Origin: Cordylochernes scorpioides
Taxonomy: Eukaryota > Arthropoda > Arachnida > Pseudoscorpiones > Chernetidae
Length of the DNA: 64,000 bases
Reading direction: 5' to 3'
NCBI GenBank assembly: GCA_030710605.1
Contig: CP092865.1
Location: 144,507,081 to 144,571,080 of the forward strand
Shown: positions 53,510 through 63,722 of the stretch, one piece after another
Layout: the number at the start of each line of letters is the position of its first letter
Position numbering within the stretch: position 1 is the first letter of the stretch
The notes under the pieces: model-generated
Database searches by the model: none
Seen by the model: the letters and a program-made list of their open reading frames with translations, nothing else
Told to the model about the DNA's origin: nothing
Position numbers and translations under genes: made by a program

Positions 53510-53605
53510 ATCCACGGCGCCAATTTCTAATTGTAACGAATAGTATTTGAATAAAAGCATTTAATCGGGTAAAACCCGGGCGTTGCCCGGGTCATTCGTA
53601 TATAA
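53510..53605 (+). mobile_element. Helitron 3' end fragment
   Basis: TGACATCCACGGCGCCAATT, AATCGGGTAAAACCCGGGCG and hairpin CCCGGGCGTTGCCCGGG followed by TCATTCGT; the terminal CTAG is mutated to ATATA. It begins 54 bases after the tRNA-Gly gene. Confidence 0.75.
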
Positions 53606-53904
53606 TAATTGTATAAACGAATGCAAGACAAAATCACCGCGAATGTTTTTTTTTTTTAAGGCAATTATCGTTATTTATCGTTAATTTTTGTTTCGATTTT
53701 ATTGAAAAAAAAAAACGATATGGTACCTTTAAAAAATGATCTTTATTACTATGCAGTTTTCTATTTAGTCAATATACCTAAGTTCATGTTGCAAATATAA
53801 TTATCTCTATCGATTTAGTAGGTGAAATGCAAAAAAAAAAAAAGAAAAAATGAAATCTTTATGAAAATTCACATTTTTATTTTTATATTTTCAAGACACA
53901 CACA
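53606..53904. other. AT-rich spacer with homopolymer runs
   Basis: T9-A12 runs only. Confidence 0.4.
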
Positions 53905-54138
53905 GTTTGGGGCGGGACGTTTCACAAGAGAGACATCCACGGCGCCAATTTATAATTGTAACGAATAGTATTTTAATTAAAACATTTTAAAAACACACAG
54001 TTTGGAACGGGACGTTTCACAAGAGTGACATCCATGGCGCCAATTTATAATTGTAACGAATAGTATTTGAATTAAAACGTTTTAAAAATATATACGCACT
54101 CGGGTAAAACCCGGGCGTTGCCCGGGCCATTCGTCTAG
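53905..54138 (+). mobile_element. Helitron 3' end with internal duplication
   Basis: The segment CGGGACGTTTCACAAGAG, GACATCC, GGCGCCAATTTATAATTG and CGAATAGTATTT occurs twice in tandem (about 96-bp period). The end has hairpin CCCGGGCGTTGCCCGGG, CATTCGT and CTAG (54135-54138) before T. Confidence 0.8.
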
Positions 54139-54690
54139 TATATATATATATATATATTTTATAAAATTAAATATTCCAACAGTTATAATAGTAATTAATA
54201 ATAGTAGTAAATTAAGATAACTGAATAAAATAATATAATAATAAATAATAAATAAAAAATAAAATATATAATAGAGGATGAAGGGAGGCATCCTCGGCGC
54301 ACAAGTGTTCTCCTCCAGGACTGGTGTGGTCGGACTTCTCCCCCCCCTCGATGATTTTTTTATATTCTATGATAGAATATCATATTGAAATCAATACTTT
54401 AATGTAAAATATTCACAGAAAGCATTTGATTTTACGACTTGAACATGTGAGTATTTTGAAGTTTCTTCATTCTTAAAGTTTTTTTTAAATTTGGTTGTTT
54501 GATATTTTAAACAAGTGACGAATGTGGAATAATTTTAAAAAGGAGAAGAATGGTAACTTTAGCGACCTAATACAAATTTTATTGCTTTATTTATATTACA
54601 ACAATGAATAAATGTAGATTATTAAATATGTATATAATAAAGCTCAATACCAGTGTGAGTGTGAAAAAAAACGGAGCTTTTATTTTTATT
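54139..54690. other. AT-rich DNA with (TA)n run
   Basis: A (TA)n run follows the Helitron end at 54139. A CTCCCCCCCTCG patch is at about 54340. No gene. Confidence 0.4.
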
Positions 54691-54691
54691 T

Positions 54692-54790
54692 TATGCAACA
54701 ACAGCAACAAAAACCTTTATTAAGACACTATTGTCTTACAAGGGGATTCCCCTAAAAGGGGATTCTATATACAGTTACGAGCGTCATCAA
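54692..54790 (-). repeat. LINE/SINE 3' tail with small repeat
   Basis: GCAACAACAGCAACAAAAACC with CTTTATTAAGACACT is an inverted TTG tail, and AAGGGGATTCCCCTAAAAGGGGATTC-type duplication follows (54756-54780). Confidence 0.5.
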
Positions 54791-54891
54791 TTCTTCATCT
54801 CTTAATCAGTTTTCGTCTCTGTCACCGTTTGCCTTTTTTTTTTGGAATGGCGCCCTCCTATTGGTTGGCTACGATCACGCCACCTTTGCCC

Positions 54892-54908
54892 CCCCCCCCC
54901 CCCCCCCC
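54892..54908 (+). repeat. Poly-C tract
   Basis: About 17 C in a row, then CATCATGCCCCCCCACTCG. Exact length is uncertain. Confidence 0.75.
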
Positions 54909-54967
54909 ATCATGCCCCCCCACTCGCTTTTTCGTTTTTGTAACCATTGTGTTGGAGCGGGTCGCTC

Positions 54968-55115
54968 CTTAAATAAATGCATATATTAGTTAATAACTAA
55001 ATGGAAACCTCTCTTTCTTTTTCCCAGTAAGAGACGCCTACGGAAGCCAACAGTACATAGACAGATAAAGCACATAGGCTATAGTTATTAACTAACATAT
55101 GCATTTATTTAAGGC
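54968..55115. repeat. Foldback flanking a Helitron end
   Basis: CCTTAAATAAATGCATATATTAG and the inverse TAACATATGCATTTATTTAAGG; inner TTAATAACTA and TAGTTATTAA. Confidence 0.75.
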
Positions 55116-55200
55116 GCCAATTTATAATTGTAACAAATAGAATTTGAATCGAAACATTCAATCGGGTAAAACACGGGCGTTGCCCGGGTCATTCGGTTAG
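55112..55200 (+). mobile_element. Helitron 3' end fragment
   Basis: GGCGCCAATTTATAATTGTA, AATCGGGTAAAACACGGGCG, CGTTGCCCGGGTCATTCGG and TTAG at 55197-55200 before T (CTAG with one change). Confidence 0.75.
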
Positions 55201-55989
55201 TATATGTACATGAGTGAGGAGGAAAAGCAATTTAGAGGGGAGGGGGAGCAATCAGCCGTTGTCTGTGGAGTTGAGCACTTCTCTCATTTTATCAATCGCC
55301 TTGAAAAATTTAAAATATTTATAAACAAATGTTTTATCCAGCAGGAGAGTAGTGAAGATTTTATATACATGTTGTTCATTGTAGTGAGTTGGCCCCGAAA
55401 TTTCACGAATTTACAGTCTCTTTTCATGTATGAATGGGCAATGGAATAGATAGTGGACCAAATTGTCTTGGATGCCAAATTGCAGAAGTAGCAATTTAAA
55501 GGGTCGCTGTTCCAAAATCTCGTGATATCCTCGCGGAAAAGTAGCCAAAGAATCCTTTGTCGGGCTATAAATCGTTTAATTTTTATAGGGAGGTTTGATT
55601 ATTATTTTTTATTTATAAATTTGCAAATACCAATTTGCCTTTTTTCCCAATTTTATGAAGAATTTAGTGCAAAAAATCTTTTCTCGACACTTCCATCCTT
55701 CATAAAAACATAAAACGCTACATTAGTACCTATAGCAAATTTATGATCAAGCGTGAGTTCACACCAATAAAATATGGCTATAACCTTGTTGCCTTAAATG
55801 TTATTACCTCGAAGTCAATATTTTACATTTTTATTTTAATGTGAATATTTTTATTGCCGTCTATTGAGGCACTTTTAATTTATGCTCTTCATTTATTTTA
55901 ATATTCAAAAATGACCAGTTTATTGCTCTCTGATGGAACCAAGAGAATTGAACATTTAGTAAATGTGTCATTTTAATTTTTAGTTAATA
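55201..55989. other. DNA without recognised genes
   Basis: An 81-codon plus frame (55204-55449) begins MYMSEEEKQFRGEGEQ and has no known domain. I do not call it a gene, although it is the least AT-driven frame in this part. Confidence 0.4.
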
Positions 55990-56660
55990 CTAGCGGACGT
56001 ACCCGGCTTCGCCCGAGGTTTTACCCGAGTAAAGGTTTGTCTAACGAACATTTGTTAAAACAATTCTCTATAAACTTATAAAAAAAAATATATATTTTTT
56101 GATAATTTGAAACTCGTAAATTTGAATCTCTCGATAAAGTGAACATTTTTTTCCGGTCCCTGTGTGCCGTGTCATCCTGAATTTTGTCTTTCCTAATTTT
56201 CTACATTAGAAAATCATAGTTTTATCTAGTGAACATTTTTTCCCGGTCCCTTGAAAAATACTCGATAAGTTGAATAAAATCAATATTAATTGGTTCCCTC
56301 GGTAATTGGAAGTTAAAGGAATAGAATCTTCGACTTGGAATTGTATTATTATTCTTGTCTCAAATAAATCGCCGTGTCATTCTGAGATAATCTTACTTTT
56401 GATAAATAATATTTAAGATAACAAACTTAGTGATAAGAAAACTTGTTATCATCGTCATAATGGGGGCGCTGCTTGCGAGTTAAATCTACAAATCTGCAAA
56501 TAACTCTAAGGATATTCAAGATATTCAAGAAATTATTTTTCAAAATCCTTCCCGGTGATATACCTAATAATATCCCAAAATTTCACGGCGATTGGATGTA
56601 TGGTGTTTGAATCTATAGAGTACAGACAGACAGACAGACATTCAATTTTATATATATAGA
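55990..56660 (-). mobile_element. Complete non-autonomous Helitron (671 bp)
   Basis: On the minus strand: A, then TCTATATATATAAAATTGAA at 56660, and at the other end hairpin CCTCGGGCGAAGCCGGG, TACGTCCG and CTAG (55990-55993) before T. Interior AGACAGACAGACAGAC run, GGGGGCGCTGCTTGCGAG and GCCGTGTCATCCTG. Non-coding. Confidence 0.88.
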
Positions 56661-56772
56661 TTTAATTTCAATTATATTAACATATCAATATATTTATGAT
56701 TTATTGAAGACATTGTATATTCATACAGATCAACCTGAATTTAAGAAACGACATGTCAGGTCATTGTCAGTT

Positions 56773-56990
56773 CAAGGTTGTCCCAAATGTTCGTAAACAC
56801 TTGCAAAAAATTGATGGACGAGTTAATACAGTCAATAATGTGTTTTGGGATAGCAGGTTGAGAATTGCATACGTTGTTATACCTTGAAAAAAGTTGGCGT
56901 TCAGCCAACTGAAATATTGGGAAATAAATTATTTTAAAAAATCTAATTTATGCCCTTTTTAATTCACAATTCATATTTTATTATAACAAA
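56773..56990. repeat. Mariner and foldback fragments
   Basis: CAAGGTTGTCCCAAATGTTCG (56774) is one MITE end without its partner; CCTTGAAAAAAGTTGGCGTT, CAGCCAACTGAAATATTGG (56882-56920) is an arm of the 40383-40646 family. Confidence 0.6.
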
Positions 56991-57262
56991 TGACTTATGT
57001 CCATAGTTTACTTAAATACCATTTCTAAGATTCCACCCTTCAGTGTAGCAAATAAAATCAGAATGATCCAATACAGTATTAGAGTTCTAAAGAAGCGGTC
57101 TGGTAGATTAAATTGGCGAAAGCGCTGGGAGGGTTCACCACTGATGAGCCAAGCTCTCCAAATATTTTTCATTTCAGTAAGGACAGTAGAAGTTTGATAT
57201 ATTTGTGAAAAGAAACATTCGCGTCTTAATGTGTACATTTGTTATATTTATAGATGGCGTGT
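56990..57262. mobile_element. MITE copy with conserved small frame
   Basis: TTATGTCCATAGTTTACTTA, GGCGAAAGCGCTGGGAGG, CTGATGAGCCAAGCTCTCC and the end GATGGCGTGTTGTTGC. The plus frame 56997-57197 (66 codons) is about 80-85% identical by eye to the frame at 19338 over SKIPPFSVA, RMIQYSIR and LKKRSGRLNWR. Confidence 0.7.
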
Positions 57263-57444
57263 TGTTGCTTTGTATCATATTTTATTGTCGATATTTTTCA
57301 TTTTAGCGTGATCTCCTTGTAGAAGGACCGAAATCTAGAGAGTCTTAATAGATATATTTGAAAAAAACTTTATCCCCCCACTGGAAATTTGGTGCTTTCA
57401 AATTTGATACTGGGGATTAATTCACTGAAAATAAAATAGATTAA

Positions 57445-57715
57445 GAAAAAGGCATCTCCTTATCGTACAAATGAAAGTTGCTGATGGCTTGCACCATCTA
57501 TCGAAATAAATATCAACTATTCTCGCTGATTTTTAATTATTCCAGAATTGGCCAAATACCCATTCTTGATCAATCAAGAAAAGCTAACCACGGACGCGTT
57601 TAGGGCTGTTGCTCTTCATCAGCGTGGTGCAAGCTGTACCTCAACGACCAAAAAATTGGTCATTTAGGCACCCTGAAAAATCATAAAATGGGTAGTTAAG
57701 GCCAGAATAAAATAG
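57445..57715 (-). repeat. Hammerhead-bearing repeat H, copy 2
   Basis: Close to 33245-33520 along its whole length (GGCATCTCCTTATCGTAC, CTATTCTCGCTGATTTTTAA, AAGCTGTACCTCAACGACC). Confidence 0.8.
57583..57632 (-). ncRNA. Type I hammerhead relic (repeat H)
   Basis: On the minus strand: stem I 5' ACCACG, CTGATGA (57616-57622), damaged stem II AGAGC-AACA-GCCC, then TAA where GAA is expected, the palindromic stem III ACGCGT (57594-57599) followed by C to give the GUC triplet, and stem I 3' CGTGGT (57587-57592). Stem I is a perfect 6 bp. Core G12 is U, so this copy should be inactive. Confidence 0.65.
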
Positions 57716-58061
57716 ATTGTTATGGAATCTTTTTTCACTTTTTATTGAATGATAGGTTGAGGAATTAGTGAATAATTGAATACAAAGAAATAGTAGACAT
57801 AATGTTAATAGTTTTTATTTTCTAAGATTTTATACATATTTGTGTTTTATAAGAATGAATTTTAATCATATTTACATATGCTTTATGTATTTATATACAA
57901 AGAGAAAACATTCCTATTTACATAATTATTTGTCAGTTTTCCCGGTTCAGAGTCGTTGCCTTGCTGATATCATAGTTCTACCATAGTACTGAAGTCAGTA
58001 AGGTACATATATATGTTATAGCAAAATAAAACGTAGATTGAAGAGTAGTGTTTTATACGAA

Positions 58062-58190
58062 CTTTATTAGCAAGCTTTCGGACGTCCTTCTACAGGCTTT
58101 TTTACGATGACTAATGACTTCAGTCATCGTAAAAAGCCTGTAGAAGGACGTCCGAAAACTTGCTAATAAAGTTCGTATAAAACATTCCTT
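58062..58190. repeat. Foldback element
   Basis: Arms CGAACTTTATTAGCAAGCTT and complement, then GGACGTCCTTCTACAGGC and complement. Each arm has the core GCCTGTAGAAGGACGTCCGAA, AACTTGC, AATAAA. Loop around GATGACTAATGACTTCAG. Confidence 0.85.
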
Positions 58191-58239
58191 TTCAATCTCC
58201 GTTTTATTTTTCTATTTTAACTCGAAGAGTTTAAATTCG

Positions 58240-58620
58240 TCCATATATATGTTATATAAAATGTTATTTTATTTTAAAATTATAAATTCTAGAAAAAAAT
58301 ACTCTGTCTTCTTCTTTCTTATCTCCACTCAATCATATTAGGGTATCAAGCTTGTAAAGCTTGGTACTTTTGATGATGTATTCTGGGGATGAGTAGAGCT
58401 CATCAATGGATAAGTGAATACAGTCAATAATATGTGTAAAAAAAAAAAACTACTCACCCAAACTATTCTGTAAAGTCAACCACCAGATGGCGCCGTTTTC
58501 CATATATAAACCCATTGTTGTTGTTTCCCGTTTGCCGGCTCAAATATTTTTGTAGATAGGTAAATATGTAATCTTTTATTTTCTTCTTTACGCCTCAAAT
58601 CAGGTATTTCTTTCTTTATT
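58240..58620. repeat. Decayed repeat pieces
   Basis: TTCTTCTTTCTTATCTCC...GGTATCAAGCTTG at about 58310 is shared with 37540; CCACCAGATGGCGCC and GCCGGCTCAAAT at 58478-58545 resemble repeat R. Confidence 0.5.
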
Positions 58621-58774
58621 AGGTCTATCAGCACAATTAAAGTTCATAGTTTATTTTATGTTTCAACCATTTTACCCCATTTACCTGTTCATTTGTTCAA
58701 AATACCAAAAGCAAAATATTACAAACATACTCATGTATCTTTAAACAACCTAAGCACATTCTTATATAATAACA

Positions 58775-59118
58775 TATAAATGTTATATTAAAATATAATT
58801 TTATTTAAAATTATATTTTATCGATTCAAATACTCTGTTAAATCGACCGCCAGAGATCACGCTTTCCCTATAAATACTCATTGTTGTTGTTCCCCGGTGG
58901 CCGGCTCAAAACCTTTGTACATTATGTAAATAAGCTTTTCATTTTTTTATTCTTACGCCTTAAGCCAGGCAGTACTTTTACCAAATTATGTATTTTATAT
59001 ATTCCTTAGCTCAATTAAAGTAACCTCTGATCAAAACCATTCTTATTATTATTCTTTCAAGATTTTAACCACGACTGCATTAATTAAATACAAGCAGAAA
59101 ATCTCTTTTCTTTATATA
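58775..59118. repeat. Dispersed repeat R, copy 3
   Basis: AAATACTCTGTTAAATCGACC, GGCCGGCTCAAAACCTTTG, CGCCTTAAGCCAGGCAGTAC and TTTTAACCACGACTGCATTA match 20930-21310. Confidence 0.75.
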
Positions 59119-59123
59119 AGATA

Positions 59124-59822
59124 CTAGCGGACGTACCCGGCTTCGCCCGAGGTTTTACCCGAGTAAAGGTTTGTCTAACGAACATTTATTAAAACAATTC
59201 TCTATAAACTTATTAAAAAAAATGATATATTTTGATAATTTGAAACTCGTATATTTGAATCTCTCGATAAAGTGAACATTTTTTCCCGGTCCCTGTGTGC
59301 CGTGTCATCCTGAATTTTGTCTTTCATAATTTTCTACATTACAAAATCATCGTTTTATCTAGTGAACATTTTTTCCCGGTCCCTTGAAAAATACTCGATA
59401 AGGTTGAATAAATTCATGGTCGTTTATGGAAGATGGACGAAGTTCCCGGAGGTCATCTTGGGCAAGCTCCCGCGAGGCTTTCCCGCACAGCTGTGTCACC
59501 AACTCTGCCCTGATTGGTCGGTGGGTACTTGGAATGTCGGCCGGCGGCCGGGCGAATCCATTCTCTAACGGGGTGGGGCAGAACTAAGCCTATCTCCGTT
59601 GCAAGGTGGCGCTGCTTGCGAGTTAAAGCTACAATTCTGCAAATAACTCTAAGGATATTATAGATATTCAAGATATTATTTTTCGTAAACCTTTCCGGGG
59701 ATATGCCTAATAATATCCCAAAATTTCACGGCGATTGGATGTACGGTTTTTGAATCTATAGAGTACACACAGACCACAGACAAACAGACAGACAGACAGA
59801 CATTCAATTTTATATATATAGA
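59124..59822 (-). mobile_element. Helitron with GC-rich internal segment (699 bp)
   Basis: Minus-strand ends: A then TCTATATATATAAAATTGAA at 59822; hairpin CCTCGGGCGAAGCCGGG and CTAG (59124-59127) before T. The terminal thirds match 55990-56660. About 59413-59607 is a GC-rich block absent from the other copies, replacing the segment with AATCAATATTAATTGGTTCC. Frames across the block (59317-59568 plus, 59453-59671 minus) have no domain I recognise. Confidence 0.85.
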
Positions 59823-60115
59823 TATACTAAAACGTTATCTCTGACTAAAGGATACAACGCTGTGGGTCAGTCTTCGACATGTCTTATTGGAAATTTGCAA
59901 ACCAGAAGAATCGCTATTTAATAATCTCAAAAATACACTGACTACGGATTTCAGCACAAATTCCGTAAACATATCTATTTTCCAGTAACTTAATAATGAA
60001 TGCATTTGCACTTTACCCAGATCAACTGATCCTCTGAGACATTTTAAGATGGAAATTTCTCCTCATTTGTACAACTGGGGAGATTGGAACCTTGAAATGC
60101 GTGATATAAATATAT
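59823..60115. other. Unremarkable DNA
   Basis: No recognised feature. Confidence 0.35.
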
Positions 60116-60289
60116 TGCCACGTGGAAAATTAGGAAAGCCAAACTCCAGGATGTCACAGCAATTTATTTAAGGCAATTAAAAATTATGAATGATAAAAAA
60201 TATAAGAAATGAGGGAAGTTTACAGAGTAGCAAAATATAAACACCAAAAAATGATACTATGGTAATAAAATAATAAATAATTTTCTACA
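60116..60289 (-). mobile_element. Solo LTR, family 2
   Basis: 174 bp, plus strand TGCCACGTGG...TTTCTACA, bounded by ATATAT on both sides (60110-60115 and 60290-60295). TG/CA ends. Matches 26023-26200 and the LTR pair at 22607/23385. Confidence 0.75.
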
Positions 60290-60419
60290 ATATATTGTTA
60301 ATTTTCAAAATATTCACATCCATATTTTACAAAAATTTATTTTGTCCATAATATAAATATATATATCAATTTCTTTTCTCCCCATTGAATATAATAAAAT
60401 ATTTTAAAAACTCAATTCT

Positions 60420-60550
60420 GTTGACGTTATGTAGCGCTGAGTTTGTTGTTGACACACATTAAATATGTTATAACACCTTGATAAAGGTTGGCGTTCAGCT
60501 TACTGAAATATTGGTAAAATAAACGATTTTTGATCTAATATATACCTTTT
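60420..60550 (+). repeat. Arm of the 40.4-kb foldback family
   Basis: ACACCTTGATAAAGGTTGGCG, TTCAGCTTACTGAAATATTG and AATATATACCTTTTAAATTA. Confidence 0.65.
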
Positions 60551-61265
60551 AAATTAAATTAAATATATATAATGTCTCATCTCCCAAAAGCTCTCGGTTC
60601 TCTTTAGACCAGCCCTTAGTACACCTCAGACAATCCTGGTGGCAATGGTAGACCAATGTATAAGCATTATAGACTACCATGCAGTAGAAGTATAAACTTA
60701 GTGAATTGGCGATGGGAAAGATAAAATAAATTAAGATTATTAGGGTTTCCCCTACATACAAGATGAATATAATAGTAAATAACGATCATAATAGGAAATA
60801 TAAACTGAATAATTATGAAAACAGATATATAAATAATAATTTGCACAAAGAGAATACTTGAGTTTTCTCATATAGACAACGTAGAAGCATAGAATAAAAG
60901 CACCTAGAAAGTTACGTCAGCCATGTTTTTGTTGTAACTGTGAAAGTCGTAAGCTATTTTGTTTTGGTGCTGAAGTTAGCTTTGTTTTGTAAGTGACTCT
61001 GTGTGTTTGTTAGGTCAAGTTGTTTTGTACTCTGGGAATAGTGGTTAGGTATTTCTTCTTGACGCTCTATCACAATACTTTGTATCACATATATAAATCA
61101 CCTATAATTGTTGGGAGAGAGGTGCACTGATGGAGTCGTTTGTCTACATGTACCATTACTTGTTTTGTCTACATCTTTTCTCAATGGTTTCATTTTTACA
61201 TCTTATTTATTTTTATTAACTTTCAGCTATAATTATTTTTACATTATTTTGTGTTGCATAATTCA
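60551..61265. other. DNA without recognised genes
   Basis: About 60920-61040 is T/G-rich with words such as TTTGTAAGTGAC and AAGTTACGTCAGCC; it could be noncoding exon or intron sequence, but nothing proves it. Confidence 0.35.
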
Positions 61266-61505
61266 TTTTGCATACTGTTGCACCAGGTTGCGGCTTGGCA
61301 GACTCTTAAACCTTGATTCTCTCCTGTGCCGGGTCTTGTATCTCACCATTGCGAAAGGTTGTAGTTTTATTTTAAAATTTGTAGCGCAATTTTTTCGTTT
61401 ACTTCATATATATATACTGTTTAATAAAATAAATAAATATAAATTTGAATTAAAAATAATATTACAAAATAAAATAGGTGCATTAGCCATGATGCAACAA
61501 TACAT
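61266..61505 (-). pseudogene. LTR retrotransposon gag N-terminus, second fragment
   Basis: The minus strand near 61355-61268 reads GEIQDPAQERIKV, a stop, then ESAKPQPGAT, homologous to the fragment at 29742-29937 (GKMQDASEVRIKTEESAKPQ). ATGATGCAACAATA at 61489-61502 is the shared LTR-edge candidate. The ATG region and frame are broken. Confidence 0.5.
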
Positions 61506-62085
61506 ACTTTTGTTCTTGGTGATCATTTAAGACAATAATCTTTAGTTAGAAAGTGCCTTTTCTTCAAACCATTAGTTTGTGAATAAACGTGGCTTCTCAG
61601 AGGTTTTCTCCCAGTACATCAGGTCATCAGCGCAACAATATCCACATCCTATCAAACACAATCCTCTATTAGTGTCATTGATATACAAAAGGCTTTATTA
61701 GGGAATTGCCCCATACAGATTCTCCCAATTGGGTAAGGTAATAATCATCTTGTGTTATTTACATAGGTAGTAAGATAGAAATTTTGAACTGGCTTTACTC
61801 TTCGTCTCAAAGTCATTCATTTGTTGACTGGTCCTTACATAATGATGATCTAAAAAAATTATAGTAAGCTATCAAATTTATTGTGTTATTGATATAAAAA
61901 AAAATTGAGGAATTAGACTATTTAATTTGTATTCCAAGATACCTATATTTGAGCTATTATCTAAATGTGTCGTTTTAGATAGGTGTCTGTGTATCGTAGG
62001 TATAAAAAGGTTAGGGAGCATTCATTTTTATCTTTTAAATGATTCCACAAAACTCAGAATGTTGACAGAGGCGCCATAGTCATTA
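61506..62085. other. Mixed DNA with LINE/SINE tail
   Basis: About 61688-61740 (AAAGGCTTTATTAGGGAATTG) is an inverted LINE 3' UTR end similar to 19870-20175. Otherwise unremarkable. Confidence 0.4.
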
Positions 62086-62089
62086 ACGT

Positions 62090-62267
62090 AGAAAATCAGG
62101 AAAGACAAACTTAAGGATGATACAGAAATTTATTTAAAACACAAATAAACATTTATTAAGATACAAGTTGAGCAATGAAGGAAGTTTCCAAAATAGCATA
62201 ATATAAATATTATAAAAAAAAAAAAATTATACATAAAATATAATAAACACTTTGCTACATAGCTGAT
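62090..62267 (-). mobile_element. Solo LTR, family 2, decayed
   Basis: AGAAAATCAGGAAAGACAAAC, TGAAGGAAGTTTCCAAAATAG and CACTTTGCTACA end match the family; the outer TGCCACGTGG is lost. Confidence 0.6.
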
Positions 62268-62560
62268 GGTATTTCAAATATTTATCTAGTACCAAAATAT
62301 TCTTCTGTAGATCCATGTATATTCTTACTTGACTACGTTCAAGACATCTTAGAATAACATATTTATTTTATAACAGAATGGGAAATTTATACATAAAATA
62401 TAATAAGCACTTTGCTACATAGCTGATGGTATTTCAAATATTTATATAGTACCAAAATATTCTTCAGTAGATCCATGTTAGGGTTATTCTTACTTGACTA
62501 CGTTCAAAATCAAAACATCTTGGATTAACATATTGATTTTATAACAGAATGGAAAATTTA
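62229..62560. repeat. 160-bp tandem duplication at LTR edge
   Basis: TATACATAAAATATAATAA, CACTTTGCTACATAGCTGATG and ATTCTTCTGTAGATCCATG recur at a spacing of about 160 bp (62229 and about 62389). The duplicated unit includes the last bases of the LTR plus its flank. Confidence 0.75.
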
Positions 62561-63537
62561 TACATATTAACCTATTTTACATGAATAGAAATTTAAAACA
62601 AAAACATTACATACCAAATAGCAGCAATATCTCTCTAACTCTAAAAATCTACATCTCCAAAACAAACGAGAGTTCTAAATATAGCAATTACAATTTTACG
62701 AATATAATTAAACAAAAACCATATTCAGAGAAATATTTTTTTCATAATATGTACAGAAGCCGTTGGCCGGATCCCAACAATAGCTCCTTCCCTATGAGAG
62801 CTTTGAATCACAGTTTACAAATATTGTAGATACTGACATGAATCTAATGTGCTTGTGCCAAGGATTCTCTTAGTCTTGAAACTTTGTTCTTAGTAGCTTG
62901 GCATCTTTTCTCTTGCGGCGTGAAGAGCGGTGTCGTCAATAGGGACATTTGAACTCTGCGACAGTTATAGATTTCTATTAAATACAACCAAATGGTCCTA
63001 CACAGGTTCTATGCCCCGAGGATATGGAAGCTGTCAAAGCAATTACCAGCAGACGCCAATACATTGCTGAACTCTCGTCTGGCCATTTCCTGCTGGGGAA
63101 AGAAGGAAGTAATTAAGGCCTAGTTTACTCTATGGCATAATTTGACCATATTTGTTAAAGAAACTTGGACTCTCTCTTCACAATAAGGTACCTAATTTGT
63201 TTTTTCCTGGTTTGTGATTAAACAAGGTTTCAAAGTTGTTTTCACCTCGTTATTTTCAAAGTCATTTTTTTTAGTAGAAATTTGTCTTGTTAAGAAAGGC
63301 ACGAAACATTTTTAACCTTGCTATTTCAATTAATATACCTTTCTTTCGACTTCTTTCAAAGTCTGTATGGCAGAACTTCCAACGAGAATGCATTAGGATA
63401 TCTTTGGTCACTCCTGGAAATGGTCGTTTAAGAAATATCCTTATTTACAGAGCTGCTAACCAGAATGGATGATATTTGAGCCCTAATGGACGTATAAAGC
63501 GGAATACGAGTATATACAAAGCACTGTATACATTGCA
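62561..63537. other. DNA without recognised genes
   Basis: Frames at 62581 and 63287 have no domain. 62885-63130 is more GC-balanced, with no known motif. Confidence 0.4.
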
Positions 63538-63722
63538 CTGTTGGAGGGGCCTGGGGATGGGTGGCCAGGGGATCATCGCCGGGCGAGGCCAGGAGAGCCG
63601 GGATGTAGAGGAGGATCAGTAAGGCAGAGTGGTGATCCGCGGAGATCAGGGGGAGGCAGAGACGGGTCCAATAGTATTGAGCCCATGGGTGACGTGGAGA
63701 GCAGACAGACCGCAATGCTCTG
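63538..63722. other. GC-rich island, origin unknown
   Basis: A 185-bp patch (GGCCTGGGGATGGGTGGCC, CGCCGGGCGAGGCCAGG, GTGATCCGCGGAGATCAGG) far richer in G than its surroundings. Frames are open on both strands (minus 63428-63715; plus 63541-63726 and 63629-63865) as expected from composition. No protein family recognised. Confidence 0.45.

Noticed and set aside
60920-61040. First exon with splice donor (TTTGTAAGTGAC)
   Set aside because: A GTAAGT word alone is not enough; no coding potential or acceptor could be linked.
61600-61640. Possible hammerhead with GCTGATGACCTGATG and GAAAACC on the minus strand
   Set aside because: No stem II can be drawn between CTGATGA and GAAA with core-adjacent pairing.
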